From: an uncultured Clostridia bacterium
GTDB lineage: Bacteria > Bacillota > Clostridia > TANB77 > CAG-508
Reading direction: 5' to 3'
Length of the DNA: 6,421 bases
NCBI GenBank assembly: GCA_948857205.1
Contig: CAQPRV010000059.1
Coordinates: 1 to 6,421 of the forward strand
Both the position numbers and the translations under genes were made by a program. This document shows positions 1 to 5,659 of this stretch, piece after piece; position 1 is the first letter of the stretch, and each line of letters starts with the position of its first letter. Under the pieces are notes generated by a model that was given only the letters and a program-made list of their open reading frames with translations, was not told the origin of the DNA and did not search any database.

Positions 1-372
1 ATATTCTTTTTTCTTACTTGGTGTCTTTTTATATATTTCTTCTCTTTGCATTACTCTATATAAACTTGTTATACTTCGTGTGTATCCTGCTCTTCTTAAT
101 TTTACCCATAGTACTACTAGACCCGTTTCTTTGTTTTTATTTTTATAATCTTTTATTTTCTTTATTTCCTCTTTTGTATGTTGGTTTGGATGACTATGTG
201 GTCTTCTTGATTTATTCTTTAAACTTTGAGCTATTCCATCATATTTTTCTCTCCATCTATATATTGTCTTCCTATGCATCTTAAACTTTATTGCTGCTTT
301 TGTTACTCCATGTTTATAAGAATATTTTACTACTGATTGCTTATATAATATATCTTGTGTTATACTATTCAT
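1..372 (-). CDS. IS transposase, N-terminal 124 residues (partial at window edge)
   Basis: The frame is open from an ATG at 372 to base 1 with no stop, so the gene continues outside. A ribosome site AGAAGG (386-381) lies 8 nt upstream of the ATG. Residues about 11-42 form a helix-turn-helix (HGVTKAAIKFKMHRKTIYRW) of the kind that begins IS3/IS481-type and other rve-integrase transposases. A basic linker follows (SRRPHSHPNQHT, residues 55-66), then a second helical DNA-binding region (ETGLVVLWVKLRRAGYTRS, residues 82-100). The catalytic DDE core would lie beyond the visible part. Its role is to bind the IS ends and catalyse transposition. The exact IS family is uncertain because the catalytic half is not visible. 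Confidence 0.85.
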   Translation of the reverse strand, partial: MNSITQDILYKQSVVKYSYKHGVTKAAIKFKMHRKTIYRWREKYDGIAQSLKNKSRRPHSHPNQHTKEEIKKIKDYKNKNKETGLVVLWVKLRRAGYTRSITSLYRVMQREEIYKKTPSKKKEY

Positions 373-458
373 TGGAAATACCTTCTTTCGATATTAGTTT
401 TTGTGGTTAAAAACATTATATCATATTTGGTATTTCCTTTTTTATTTTGGGTGTAACA
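1..458 (-). mobile_element. Insertion sequence, 5' part (IS481/IS3-like), runs off the left edge
   Basis: The element holds a transposase reading towards base 1. Its upstream end is placed at about 458, where the minus strand starts TGTTACACCC, a TGT-beginning terminus of the kind seen in rve-integrase IS elements. The boundary is supported independently because the reading frame of a disrupted flavoprotein stops making family sense exactly there. Between terminus and start codon lies a short AT-rich leader with a possible -10 (TATAAT, minus strand, 420-415) but only a weak -35. The other end, its inverted repeat and the target duplication lie outside the window, so completeness cannot be judged. 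Confidence 0.75.
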
Positions 459-708
459 TATCTATTGTAAACCTATATGGAGACATTATTATAATGATAT
501 CACATTTACTAATTGCATCATAAACTTTCTTCATATCATCTTTTAATACACATTAATTTCCTGCATTTTTTTGACAAGTATTACAACCTATACAATATTT
601 AATATCTAAATCAGCTAATGAAAGAAAAATATCATTTTCATTTCTTAATTTATTCAATAAGTTATAACTATTGTGTTTTCTATTACTTGCACTTATGTAT
701 AAATTCAT
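459..708 (-). pseudogene. Flavodoxin-family / NADPH-dependent FMN reductase-like iron-sulfur flavoprotein, disrupted
   Basis: A strong ribosome site AGGAGG (720-715) lies 6 nt before an ATG at 708. The reading starts MNLYISASNRKHNSYNLL, the usual beta1/phosphate-loop region of this family. It then has the cysteine cluster CIGCNTC (residues 39-45) followed by C-V-L-K-D-D-M (from residue 53), a family hallmark. Between these, codon 52 is TAA (555-553). The frame continues perfectly through KKVYDAISKCDIIIIMSP and YRFTID, and family similarity ends at the IS terminus near 458. The gene therefore carries two lesions: a nonsense codon and an IS insertion. Intact relatives are FMN-binding oxidoreductases with a longer C-terminal part, which here would lie beyond the IS. 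It sits 16 nt after the GNAT gene and may once have been the last gene of that operon. Confidence 0.8.
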
Positions 709-724
709 ACTTTACCTCCTTAAT

Positions 725-1522
725 CTAAACCTTTCTTCTTATATAATAATATTCTGTGCATATCCTATATGTATCTGCTGGATAATAGCCATCTTCTGTT
801 TGTAAAAAGGCTAATTTTAGATTTTTATCTTTACATATTTTTAATTGTTGTTTTATAATTTCTTTTCCAATACCTCTACATCTAAAATCTTTTTTTACTG
901 CTAATCCATATATACCATAAATCTCGTCATCATATACGCCACTAGTAATACCTACTATTTCATCATCTACTTTAGCAAAGTAAAATTCGTCTGTATATTC
1001 ACTTTCTACATTTTTATAGTTCTCATAAACTTCTTTATATACTGAATCTAAATCTCCATAAGGATCTTCTTTATCTCCTGTTTGATATGCTTTTATCATT
1101 TCTTCGCTATATAGTTTCATGTCTGTTGTTTTCTCTAATTTTACATTTAAAGAACAATTAGTTTTAATATCATCTAGCTCTTCGAAATTATCGAAAATTT
1201 GCCATACTTCATTTGAAACTAATTCATAGTTACTATCAAAAAATATTTCACGTTGTCTATAAATTTCTTCCATATATGGTAATATAGCAATAGCAACATC
1301 TCTATTTTTGGCTTTCATTTTGCTACTTGCCTCTACTGTAATTTTATCAAATTCTTCTTTATTATTTGCTTTTATGTCTGTAATAAAGTTGTACCAATAG
1401 TCCTTAATTTTATTGTGATATGCAATTTTATATTTTTCAAAACTGTCTATTCCATCAAATTGAAATCCTAAATTAGCATATATGTTAAAATGGTTTAATT
1501 TTTTTATCAATTCTAAATCCAC
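725..1522 (-). CDS. GNAT-family N-acetyltransferase, two-part, 265 residues
   Basis: The C-terminal half is a GNAT fold that uses acetyl-CoA. Strand beta4 plus motif A reads YGIYGLAVKKDFRCRGIGKE (about residues 202-221), with the pyrophosphate-binding R-x-x-G-x-G at R214-G219, preceded by FYFAKVDDEIVGITSGVYDD (beta2-beta3). Residues 1-120 are a helical N-terminal region I do not recognise. The start is GTG at 1522, chosen because a GAGGAG site lies 7 nt upstream. The C-terminus reads ADTYRICTEYYYIRRKV, where GNATs usually have a Y-x-x-x-G-F segment; that segment looks shortened here. The substrate is unknown. It follows the 77-residue ORF by 18 bp and is probably the distal gene of the defence operon, although it could be unrelated cargo. 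Confidence 0.85.
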   Translation of the reverse strand: MDLELIKKLNHFNIYANLGFQFDGIDSFEKYKIAYHNKIKDYWYNFITDIKANNKEEFDKITVEASSKMKAKNRDVAIAILPYMEEIYRQREIFFDSNYELVSNEVWQIFDNFEELDDIKTNCSLNVKLEKTTDMKLYSEEMIKAYQTGDKEDPYGDLDSVYKEVYENYKNVESEYTDEFYFAKVDDEIVGITSGVYDDEIYGIYGLAVKKDFRCRGIGKEIIKQQLKICKDKNLKLAFLQTEDGYYPADTYRICTEYYYIRRKV

Positions 1523-1529
1523 AACACTT

Positions 1530-1535
1530 CTCCTC
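1530..1535 (-). promoter_or_regulatory. Ribosome binding site deciding the GTG start of the GNAT gene
   Basis: GAGGAG on the minus strand, 7 nt before GTG at 1522. No in-frame ATG lies near it, so GTG is the supported initiator. Confidence 0.7.
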
Positions 1536-1540
1536 TAAAT

Positions 1541-1774
1541 TTATATTTCATATCTTGTTTCTATATCAATATAATCATTTCTAGGAATTAAAATCACATT
1601 TAATGTATCATCTTCAATACATGACCTTATATCATTCATTAATTCATTTTTATTTTTTATAATATAATTAGTATATATTTTTATTATTTTACTAATATGC
1701 AATTTATTTCCTAATAAAGGAATAACTATATTTTCTCTTACTTCTCCTATATTGCTACTTTCTTTATTTATCAA
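1541..1774 (-). CDS. Hypothetical 77-residue protein, TTG start or frameshift extension of the preceding gene
   Basis: I do not recognise this protein. It is hydrophilic with alternating hydrophobic segments (IVIPLLGNKLHISKIIKIYT, residues 16-35) and ends in NVILIPRNDYIDIETRYEI, which looks like a folded C-terminal strand rather than random translation. The only initiator is TTG at 1774, just after the stop of the 341-residue gene (TAA, 1782-1780), and no Shine-Dalgarno sequence precedes it. The frame is open back to a TAA at 1792-1790. In that interval the upstream gene has a run of seven A. The ORF may be made by coupled re-initiation, by -1 slippage on the A run as a C-terminal extension of the 341-residue protein, or it may reflect a frameshift mutation. 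Confidence 0.5.
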   Translation of the reverse strand: MINKESSNIGEVRENIVIPLLGNKLHISKIIKIYTNYIIKNKNELMNDIRSCIEDDTLNVILIPRNDYIDIETRYEI

Positions 1775-1779
1775 TTCTT

Positions 1780-2805
1780 TTATATTTTTTTATTTACTTT
1801 ACTAGCATCTAAACTTAATACTATTTGCTTTTCTTTATCTAAATTTTTTGACATTAAAATTTTTTCTAAAAATCTTATACTATCATAATCTGACTTTGTA
1901 TATTTATCTGTTCTAGTTAAATTTAGATTAAATGTTGTATTTATCTTTTTTAATACTTCACAAAATTTAATGGTATTTTTTAGAATAGTAACATCATCTT
2001 TTATTGGTAACCTTCCAATTAAGCTTTTATTTGGATTATCAATAAATTTCATATACATGTCTTTTCCTTCTGCTATATTTAATAGTATTTTATAGAACAT
2101 AATATTAGCATCTAAATTGTCCTTATATCTACTATTAATATTGAAATTAAAATTGAATTGTATATCAGCACTATTATTTTCTTCATTTATGTTGCTAACT
2201 ACAAATTTTATTTTTATGACAATAAAGTTATCTTGTTTCTCATTATTTAAATAAGTTATATTGTCATTTTCTTTTTTTACAATTTTTAATTGTATTCCAT
2301 CTACTATAAAATCGCTATCTATAAAACCAATAGAAACAATTGGGATAGTAGGAAACTTATGTGGTAAAATGTATGCTTCTACAATTTCTTCATCTAAAAA
2401 TGGTTGGTATGGATCAATTTCATCTCCTAATTTTTGAATTGTTGAATTTACTTTTACTTTTATTGGTTCCTGATTATTATAGCTATCTTTTAATGCTTTA
2501 TTGAAATCTGTATATTTTTTATATTTATCATCTATAATTGTTACATTACTTTGAATTGACAAAGGAAACTTTTTCTCTGCTTCTTTACTTGTAGGAATAC
2601 TTTTATATCCTATTTTTCCATTAGGTAGCTTATCAATTCCTGTAGAAAAATACGGATATAATTTATGTTGTTTTTTAGTCATTTCTAACAAAAAATCTGA
2701 ATCAATAGTTACTTGATTATTATAATTATTCTGTTCTATTGTGTTATTATTTCCTATAAATTGTGCTATATTACTTTGATTTTCTTCTTTATTTACTTTC
2801 TCCAT
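1780..2805 (-). CDS. Unrecognised 341-residue protein with N-terminal RHIM-like motif; candidate sensor or regulator
   Basis: I cannot assign a family to the body of this protein. Residues 1-12 are polar. Residues 13-30 carry IAQFIGNNNTIEQNNYNN, a hydrophobic-G-N-N-N motif almost identical to one in the tail of the preceding TM protein. The rest has no signal peptide or TM segment and alternates beta-rich stretches (PTIPIVSIGFIDSDFIVDGI, IVIKIKFVVSNI, ADIQFNFNFNINSRY) with a more helical end (residues about 270-330). I see no kinase, NTPase or nuclease motif. ATG at 2805 has an AGGAG 10 nt upstream, located inside the preceding gene; the two genes overlap by 17 bp, so translation is probably coupled. 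I infer a cytosolic partner that assembles with the TM protein through the shared motif, possibly sensing infection. The function is unproven. Confidence 0.75.
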   Translation of the reverse strand: MEKVNKEENQSNIAQFIGNNNTIEQNNYNNQVTIDSDFLLEMTKKQHKLYPYFSTGIDKLPNGKIGYKSIPTSKEAEKKFPLSIQSNVTIIDDKYKKYTDFNKALKDSYNNQEPIKVKVNSTIQKLGDEIDPYQPFLDEEIVEAYILPHKFPTIPIVSIGFIDSDFIVDGIQLKIVKKENDNITYLNNEKQDNFIVIKIKFVVSNINEENNSADIQFNFNFNINSRYKDNLDANIMFYKILLNIAEGKDMYMKFIDNPNKSLIGRLPIKDDVTILKNTIKFCEVLKKINTTFNLNLTRTDKYTKSDYDSIRFLEKILMSKNLDKEKQIVLSLDASKVNKKI

Positions 2806-2980
2806 TGTTCATATTCTCCTGTTTTATTGTATTATTGTTTCCTATGCTAAAACTATTATTTTTTTGTTTATTTATGTTGTATTTCTTTTTAGTATAAAAT
2901 GTTCCTCCAGCAAAACCTGCCAAAAATGTTATAATTGCTATAATTAATTCCAAAATTAATTTAATCATATCTGTATCCAC
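2789..2980 (-). CDS. Small single-TM protein with C-terminal RHIM-like motif, 63 residues
   Basis: Residues 6-28 are one hydrophobic helix (IKLILELIIAIITFLAGFAG) with a small-residue end, A-G-F-A-G-G, that could pack helices together. A positive cluster KKKY (31-34) follows, placing the C-terminus inside by the positive-inside rule. The tail, residues 44-57, holds FSIGNNNTIKQENM, matching the N-terminus of the next gene's product. GTG at 2980 is chosen because an AGGAGG site (2995-2990) lies 9 nt upstream. The alternative ATG at residue 5 is too far from it. It begins 40 bp after the SLATT gene with no terminator between. The layout (TM segment plus short motif) fits a minimal membrane-disrupting effector triggered by motif-driven assembly. 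That role is inferred. It could also be a simple membrane anchor for the 341-residue protein. Confidence 0.75.
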   Translation of the reverse strand: MDTDMIKLILELIIAIITFLAGFAGGTFYTKKKYNINKQKNNSFSIGNNNTIKQENMNNGESK

Positions 2981-2989
2981 TAAAGTTTT

Positions 2990-2995
2990 CCTCCT
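2990..2995 (-). promoter_or_regulatory. Ribosome binding site deciding the GTG start of the small TM protein
   Basis: Perfect AGGAGG on the minus strand, 9 nt before GTG at 2980. It supports translation of this short gene as real. Confidence 0.75.
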
Positions 2996-3020
2996 AAATC
3001 AAATTTATTTTAATTTATTT

Positions 3021-3581
3021 TTAAGATTTTCTTAATTCTTTTGGTAAAAACATATCAATTTCTTTATCATGTAATGTCATTTCTTCATTTTGTTTTAGTG
3101 CTTTACTTGCTATTCTATATGCCTTTGAATTAGTTCTAGGTCCATTTTGATATGCTTCGTTAAGTTCTTCTTGTAGTTTATCTCTTTTTACAATAATTTC
3201 ATCTTCATTTAATTTTCCTATTTTTATATCTGTTAACAAAGAAAAATATTTTTCTCTTATGTTCCAAAGTTTATTTACTAGATTTATATGTAATTCCTTT
3301 TCTTTTCCTATATCATAGCTTAAACAGTATATATCTAGTGCTAACGCTATTGTTGTTAATAATGCTGATACTGGTGGTATCCAACTTTGATTATTTATTA
3401 TATAGGAAATTAATCCTGTTGCAGATATCGTGTTTAACACTATTTGTGATTTTTTTATTCTCTTTTCCTTTTTCTCTAATAAATCAATGCACTTTTGATG
3501 CGTAGTATGTGTCCATACTAATCTTCCAAAACATTCTCTGATTTGAGCTTCTAATATTTTAATTTGGGAATTTTGTTCCAT
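3021..3581 (-). CDS. SLATT-domain two-TM effector of a CBASS module
   Basis: The product is a 186-residue membrane protein. The N-terminal helix has the SLATT signature region ECFGRLVWTHTTHQKCIDLL (residues 16-35). Two hydrophobic segments follow (about 46-62 and 68-89, PPVSALLTTIALALDIYCL). After these comes a long helical cytosolic part with LWNIREKYFSLLTDIKIG (105-122) and a conserved end, NGPRTNSKAYRIASKAL (146-162) and DKEIDMFLPKELRKS. SLATT proteins are predicted pore-forming or membrane-perturbing effectors paired with SMODS nucleotidyltransferases. There is no separate ligand-binding domain such as SAVED. ATG at 3581 is preferred over an upstream in-frame ATG at 3608 because GGAGGG lies 6 nt before it. 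It overlaps the CD-NTase gene by 23 bp, so the two are translationally coupled. Confidence 0.9.
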   Translation of the reverse strand: MEQNSQIKILEAQIRECFGRLVWTHTTHQKCIDLLEKKEKRIKKSQIVLNTISATGLISYIINNQSWIPPVSALLTTIALALDIYCLSYDIGKEKELHINLVNKLWNIREKYFSLLTDIKIGKLNEDEIIVKRDKLQEELNEAYQNGPRTNSKAYRIASKALKQNEEMTLHDKEIDMFLPKELRKS

Positions 3582-4431
3582 ATATTTCCCTCCATTCACT
3601 TTTTGCACAAGATGGATATTTATTTTCGTCTGCTATAGCCTCTTTTGCCTTTTCATATGCTGTATTTGCCTTATTATTAAACTTGTTTCCTATATACAAT
3701 GCATTATAACTTCCTGGTGCAAATAATATAGAGTCTTCATTCTGTTCTGACAAATACTTAAAAAAGTCTCTAGTCATCCAATCATAATAAGTATAGCTTT
3801 TATCTTTATTTTCCCAATATTTTATAAAATTATATGCTAGTGTATCAATTGCATATCCACTAATATTAACGTTCTTTTCATCTTTCCACTCTCTAAGCAT
3901 TTTACATAGTTTTTTTAAATTACCATTTGTCAAATTATTATATGTATTCATTTCATCTATTTCTTTTTTAGGATTAGTTTTCTTCCAGCTTCCTCCATCA
4001 TTTGTATCTGGATATAAGTAACTTCCATCAGTATTTTCAAAAACAGGAACAATCTCAAAATTTATTCCATCTGAAAAATTTATTCCAACTACTTGTCCAT
4101 CTGCTTTTATATGAGATGTTGAGTATGTTCTTTGTAATGATGTTTTTACTTCTTGTAATAATGCAGATTGCTTATTTCCTTGTCTATTATTAATCCTTTG
4201 ATATGTGGCATATGGTAAAATAACAAGCATATCAATGTCACTTAAGTGAGTAGCTGTTCCTCTTCCATATGAACCTACATATAAACTATGTAATTCTTCT
4301 GATGTACTATTCCAAAATTCTAAATTTATTCTTTTGGTTATCTGTCTATATCTGTATCTTAAATTTTCCAAATCTTTATCATCAAATTTTATATTTTTGC
4401 AAAACTCTTCAAACCAACTTCCAACACCCAT
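3559..4431 (-). CDS. CD-NTase (SMODS-type cyclic oligonucleotide synthase), CBASS sensor enzyme
   Basis: The protein has 290 residues, within the usual CD-NTase range. It has the polymerase-beta-like nucleotidyltransferase core: GSYGRGTATHLSDIDMLVIL (residues 53-72) gives G53-S54 and metal ligands D65 and D67. The third acidic residue is E126 in DGINFEIVPVF (121-131). The C-terminal helical half includes NLKKLCKMLREWKD (171-184), ISGYAIDTLAYNFIKYW (190-206) and YYDWMTRDFFKYLS (215-228). In this family the enzyme makes cyclic di- or trinucleotides during phage infection, which activate a co-encoded effector, here the overlapping SLATT gene. No Cap2/Cap3, HORMA or TRIP13 gene is adjacent, so the core resembles minimal (type I) CBASS. 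The nucleotide product cannot be predicted. ATG 4431 has a weak AAAGGA site 11 nt upstream, 31 bp after the nuclease gene. Confidence 0.93.
   Translation of the reverse strand: MGVGSWFEEFCKNIKFDDKDLENLRYRYRQITKRINLEFWNSTSEELHSLYVGSYGRGTATHLSDIDMLVILPYATYQRINNRQGNKQSALLQEVKTSLQRTYSTSHIKADGQVVGINFSDGINFEIVPVFENTDGSYLYPDTNDGGSWKKTNPKKEIDEMNTYNNLTNGNLKKLCKMLREWKDEKNVNISGYAIDTLAYNFIKYWENKDKSYTYYDWMTRDFFKYLSEQNEDSILFAPGSYNALYIGNKFNNKANTAYEKAKEAIADENKYPSCAKSEWREIYGTKFPN
3588..3593 (-). promoter_or_regulatory. Ribosome binding site deciding the SLATT start, inside the CD-NTase gene
   Basis: GGAGGG on the minus strand lies 6 nt before ATG 3581, within the last codons of the CD-NTase gene. The longer start at 3608 has no comparable site. 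Confidence 0.75.
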
Positions 4432-4462
4432 ATTTGTATAATTCCTTTCTAAAATCTAATCT

Positions 4463-5500
4463 CTACTCTTCTGTATCTTTATTATTTAATCTCTTCTCTA
4501 GTGTCTCTATACTTGGTATATTATTTACTAAATACTCTGGTATCTCTTGTAAATATTTATATTCTGCTACTCCTATTGGCTTATTTATATCTTTCAAAGC
4601 TAGTTCAGCAGTTAACTTATGTTCATCTCTACACAATAAAATTCCTATTGTTGGATTGTCATCTTCTTTCTTTAATAACATATCTACTGCATTTAAATAG
4701 AAATTTAATTTACCTGCAAATTCTGGTATGAATTTAACAGTTTTTAATTCTACTACAACATAGCATTTCAAGTTTAAATTATAGAATAGTAAATCTATAT
4801 AATAATCTTCTCCTTCTATTTCTAAATGATATTGTCTTCCTACAAAAGCAAAACCATTTCCAAACTCTAAAAGTAAATTAGTAATATTAGAAACTAATGC
4901 ATCTTCTATATCTCTTTCTAATGCTTTTTCATTATAAGTAATATCAAATACATATGGATCCTTTAGCATTTCTAATGCTCTTTTTCCCAATTCTATTGGT
5001 AATGTTTCTTCGTAATTGCTTATTTTATTATCTAATAATGCTTGTCTACTATATAAATTGGTTGCAATTTGATGTTCTAACTGTGTTCTAGTCCATAAAT
5101 TTTCTAATGCCTTTTCAGAATACCATAATCTTTCTTCCATATTTTTTACTTTATCCATTATAGATATTACTAATCCCCATGGCAATTTTGCAACATTGTG
5201 TTGCAAAATTGCATCATACTCAAATTCTTTTGCAAATTTTTGCATATATCTTAAATTTCTTGCAGATAAACCATCTGCATTTGGAAATTCCAATTTTAAA
5301 TCAGTAGATAAATTATTTATAAAATTGGTACCATACTTATTCTTTTCTATTAGTCCTTTTCCTATTCTATAATACATCATTATCAGTTCATTATTTGCAT
5401 TTAATAAAACTTTTTTTCTAGTATTAATTATATCTTTTTTAATCTCATTTAAAAATTTAAAATATTCATCATCATTAATAGTATTAATTAAATCTTTCAT
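4463..5500 (-). CDS. DUF1016/YhcG-family PDDEXK nuclease, first gene of the defence operon
   Basis: The 345-residue product has both parts of this family. The N-terminal helical region (about 12-160) includes YYRIGKGLIEKNKYGTNFI, GLSARNLRYMQKFAKEF and KLPWGLVISIMDKV. The C-terminal PDDEXK core includes FVGRQYHLEIEGEDYYIDLL (219-238, D236), VVVELKTVKFIPEFAGKLNF (248-267, E251-x-K253) and PTIGILLCRD (283-292). The family is predicted to cut DNA and recurs in defence islands and mobile elements. ATG 5500 is preferred over an in-frame ATG at 5527 because GGAGG (5511-5507) lies 6 nt before it, and because the longer start would translate a palindrome. The gene follows its own predicted promoter and is 31 bp before the CD-NTase gene. 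Whether it is part of the CBASS or an independent unit is not settled by sequence. Confidence 0.88.
   Translation of the reverse strand: MKDLINTINDDEYFKFLNEIKKDIINTRKKVLLNANNELIMMYYRIGKGLIEKNKYGTNFINNLSTDLKLEFPNADGLSARNLRYMQKFAKEFEYDAILQHNVAKLPWGLVISIMDKVKNMEERLWYSEKALENLWTRTQLEHQIATNLYSRQALLDNKISNYEETLPIELGKRALEMLKDPYVFDITYNEKALERDIEDALVSNITNLLLEFGNGFAFVGRQYHLEIEGEDYYIDLLFYNLNLKCYVVVELKTVKFIPEFAGKLNFYLNAVDMLLKKEDDNPTIGILLCRDEHKLTAELALKDINKPIGVAEYKYLQEIPEYLVNNIPSIETLEKRLNNKDTEE
5182..5212. repeat. Perfect palindrome inside the nuclease gene
   Basis: Arms GCAATTTTGCAACA and TGTTGCAAAATTGC are perfect 14-bp inverted repeats around a 3-nt centre TTG. It encodes about residues 97-107 of the nuclease (AILQHNVAKLP). 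It is not followed by a T tract, so it is not an ordinary terminator. It has the same size and core as the palindrome at 5516-5546. Confidence 0.85.
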
Positions 5501-5506
5501 TAAATT

Positions 5507-5511
5507 CCTCC
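5507..5511 (-). promoter_or_regulatory. Ribosome binding site deciding the nuclease start
   Basis: GGAGG on the minus strand, 6 nt before ATG 5500 and only 4 nt from the edge of the upstream palindrome. A hairpin or bound protein there could affect initiation. Confidence 0.75.
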
Positions 5512-5515
5512 GTTT

Positions 5516-5546
5516 TGAAATTTGCAACGGAGCGTTGCAAATTTCA
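5516..5546. repeat. Perfect palindrome in the operon leader, candidate operator or mRNA hairpin
   Basis: Arms TGAAATTTGCAACG and CGTTGCAAATTTCA are perfect 14-bp inverted repeats around a 3-nt centre GAG. It lies between the predicted -10 box and the nuclease ribosome site, so it would occupy roughly the first 35 nt of the transcript. This placement fits a repressor operator or a 5' mRNA hairpin. There is no T tract downstream in the transcript. Confidence 0.85.
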
Positions 5547-5557
5547 TATTTTACTTA

Positions 5558-5586
5558 TTTATACCATAAAATTAATATAAATACAA
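5558..5586 (-). promoter_or_regulatory. Predicted sigma-A-type promoter of the nuclease/CBASS operon
   Basis: On the minus strand, TTGTAT (5586-5581) and TATAAA (5563-5558) are separated by 17 bp. Predicted transcription starts near 5551, just upstream of the palindrome at 5546-5516. In AT-rich DNA such matches arise by chance, but its place between a terminator and the first operon gene supports it. Confidence 0.55.
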
Positions 5587-5618
5587 TTGTTTCCAAAATA
5601 TTCATTTTTTAAAATCGT

Positions 5619-5653
5619 AAAAAGGCTGCTATTTTCACACATAACAACCTTTT
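5619..5653 (-). terminator. Intrinsic terminator of the relaxase-fragment transcript
   Basis: As minus-strand RNA, AAAAGGUUGUUAU (5653-5641) pairs with AUAGCAGCCUUUU (5632-5620) over 13 bp, including two G-U wobble pairs, with an 8-nt loop and a run of five U. Read on the plus strand the wobble positions become C-A mismatches, so it works best in the minus direction. It begins 6 nt after the relaxase stop codon and separates that remnant from the defence operon. Confidence 0.8.
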
Positions 5654-5659
5654 ATATTC

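Noticed and set aside
18..284. Plus-strand ORF of 88 hydrophobic codons
   Set aside because: It is the antisense of the IS transposase; its F/L/Y-rich composition is what AT-rich coding DNA gives when read backwards, and it has no ribosome site.
553..555. In-frame stop in the flavoprotein as a recoded codon
   Set aside because: It is TAA, not TGA, so selenocysteine or TGA-Trp recoding does not apply, and the gene is also cut by an IS.
3582..3608. Longer SLATT start at 3608
   Set aside because: No ribosome site precedes it, and ATG 3581 has GGAGGG at 6 nt.
4002..4731. Plus-strand ORFs within 4002-4193, 4269-4700 and 4501-4731
   Set aside because: All lie opposite well-supported CD-NTase and nuclease genes and have low-complexity hydrophobic translations.
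5182..5212. Internal palindrome as an intrinsic terminator
   Set aside because: No T tract follows on either strand and it lies within a conserved coding region.
5501..5527. Longer nuclease start at 5527
   Set aside because: It would begin inside the leader palindrome without a ribosome site; ATG 5500 has GGAGG at 6 nt.
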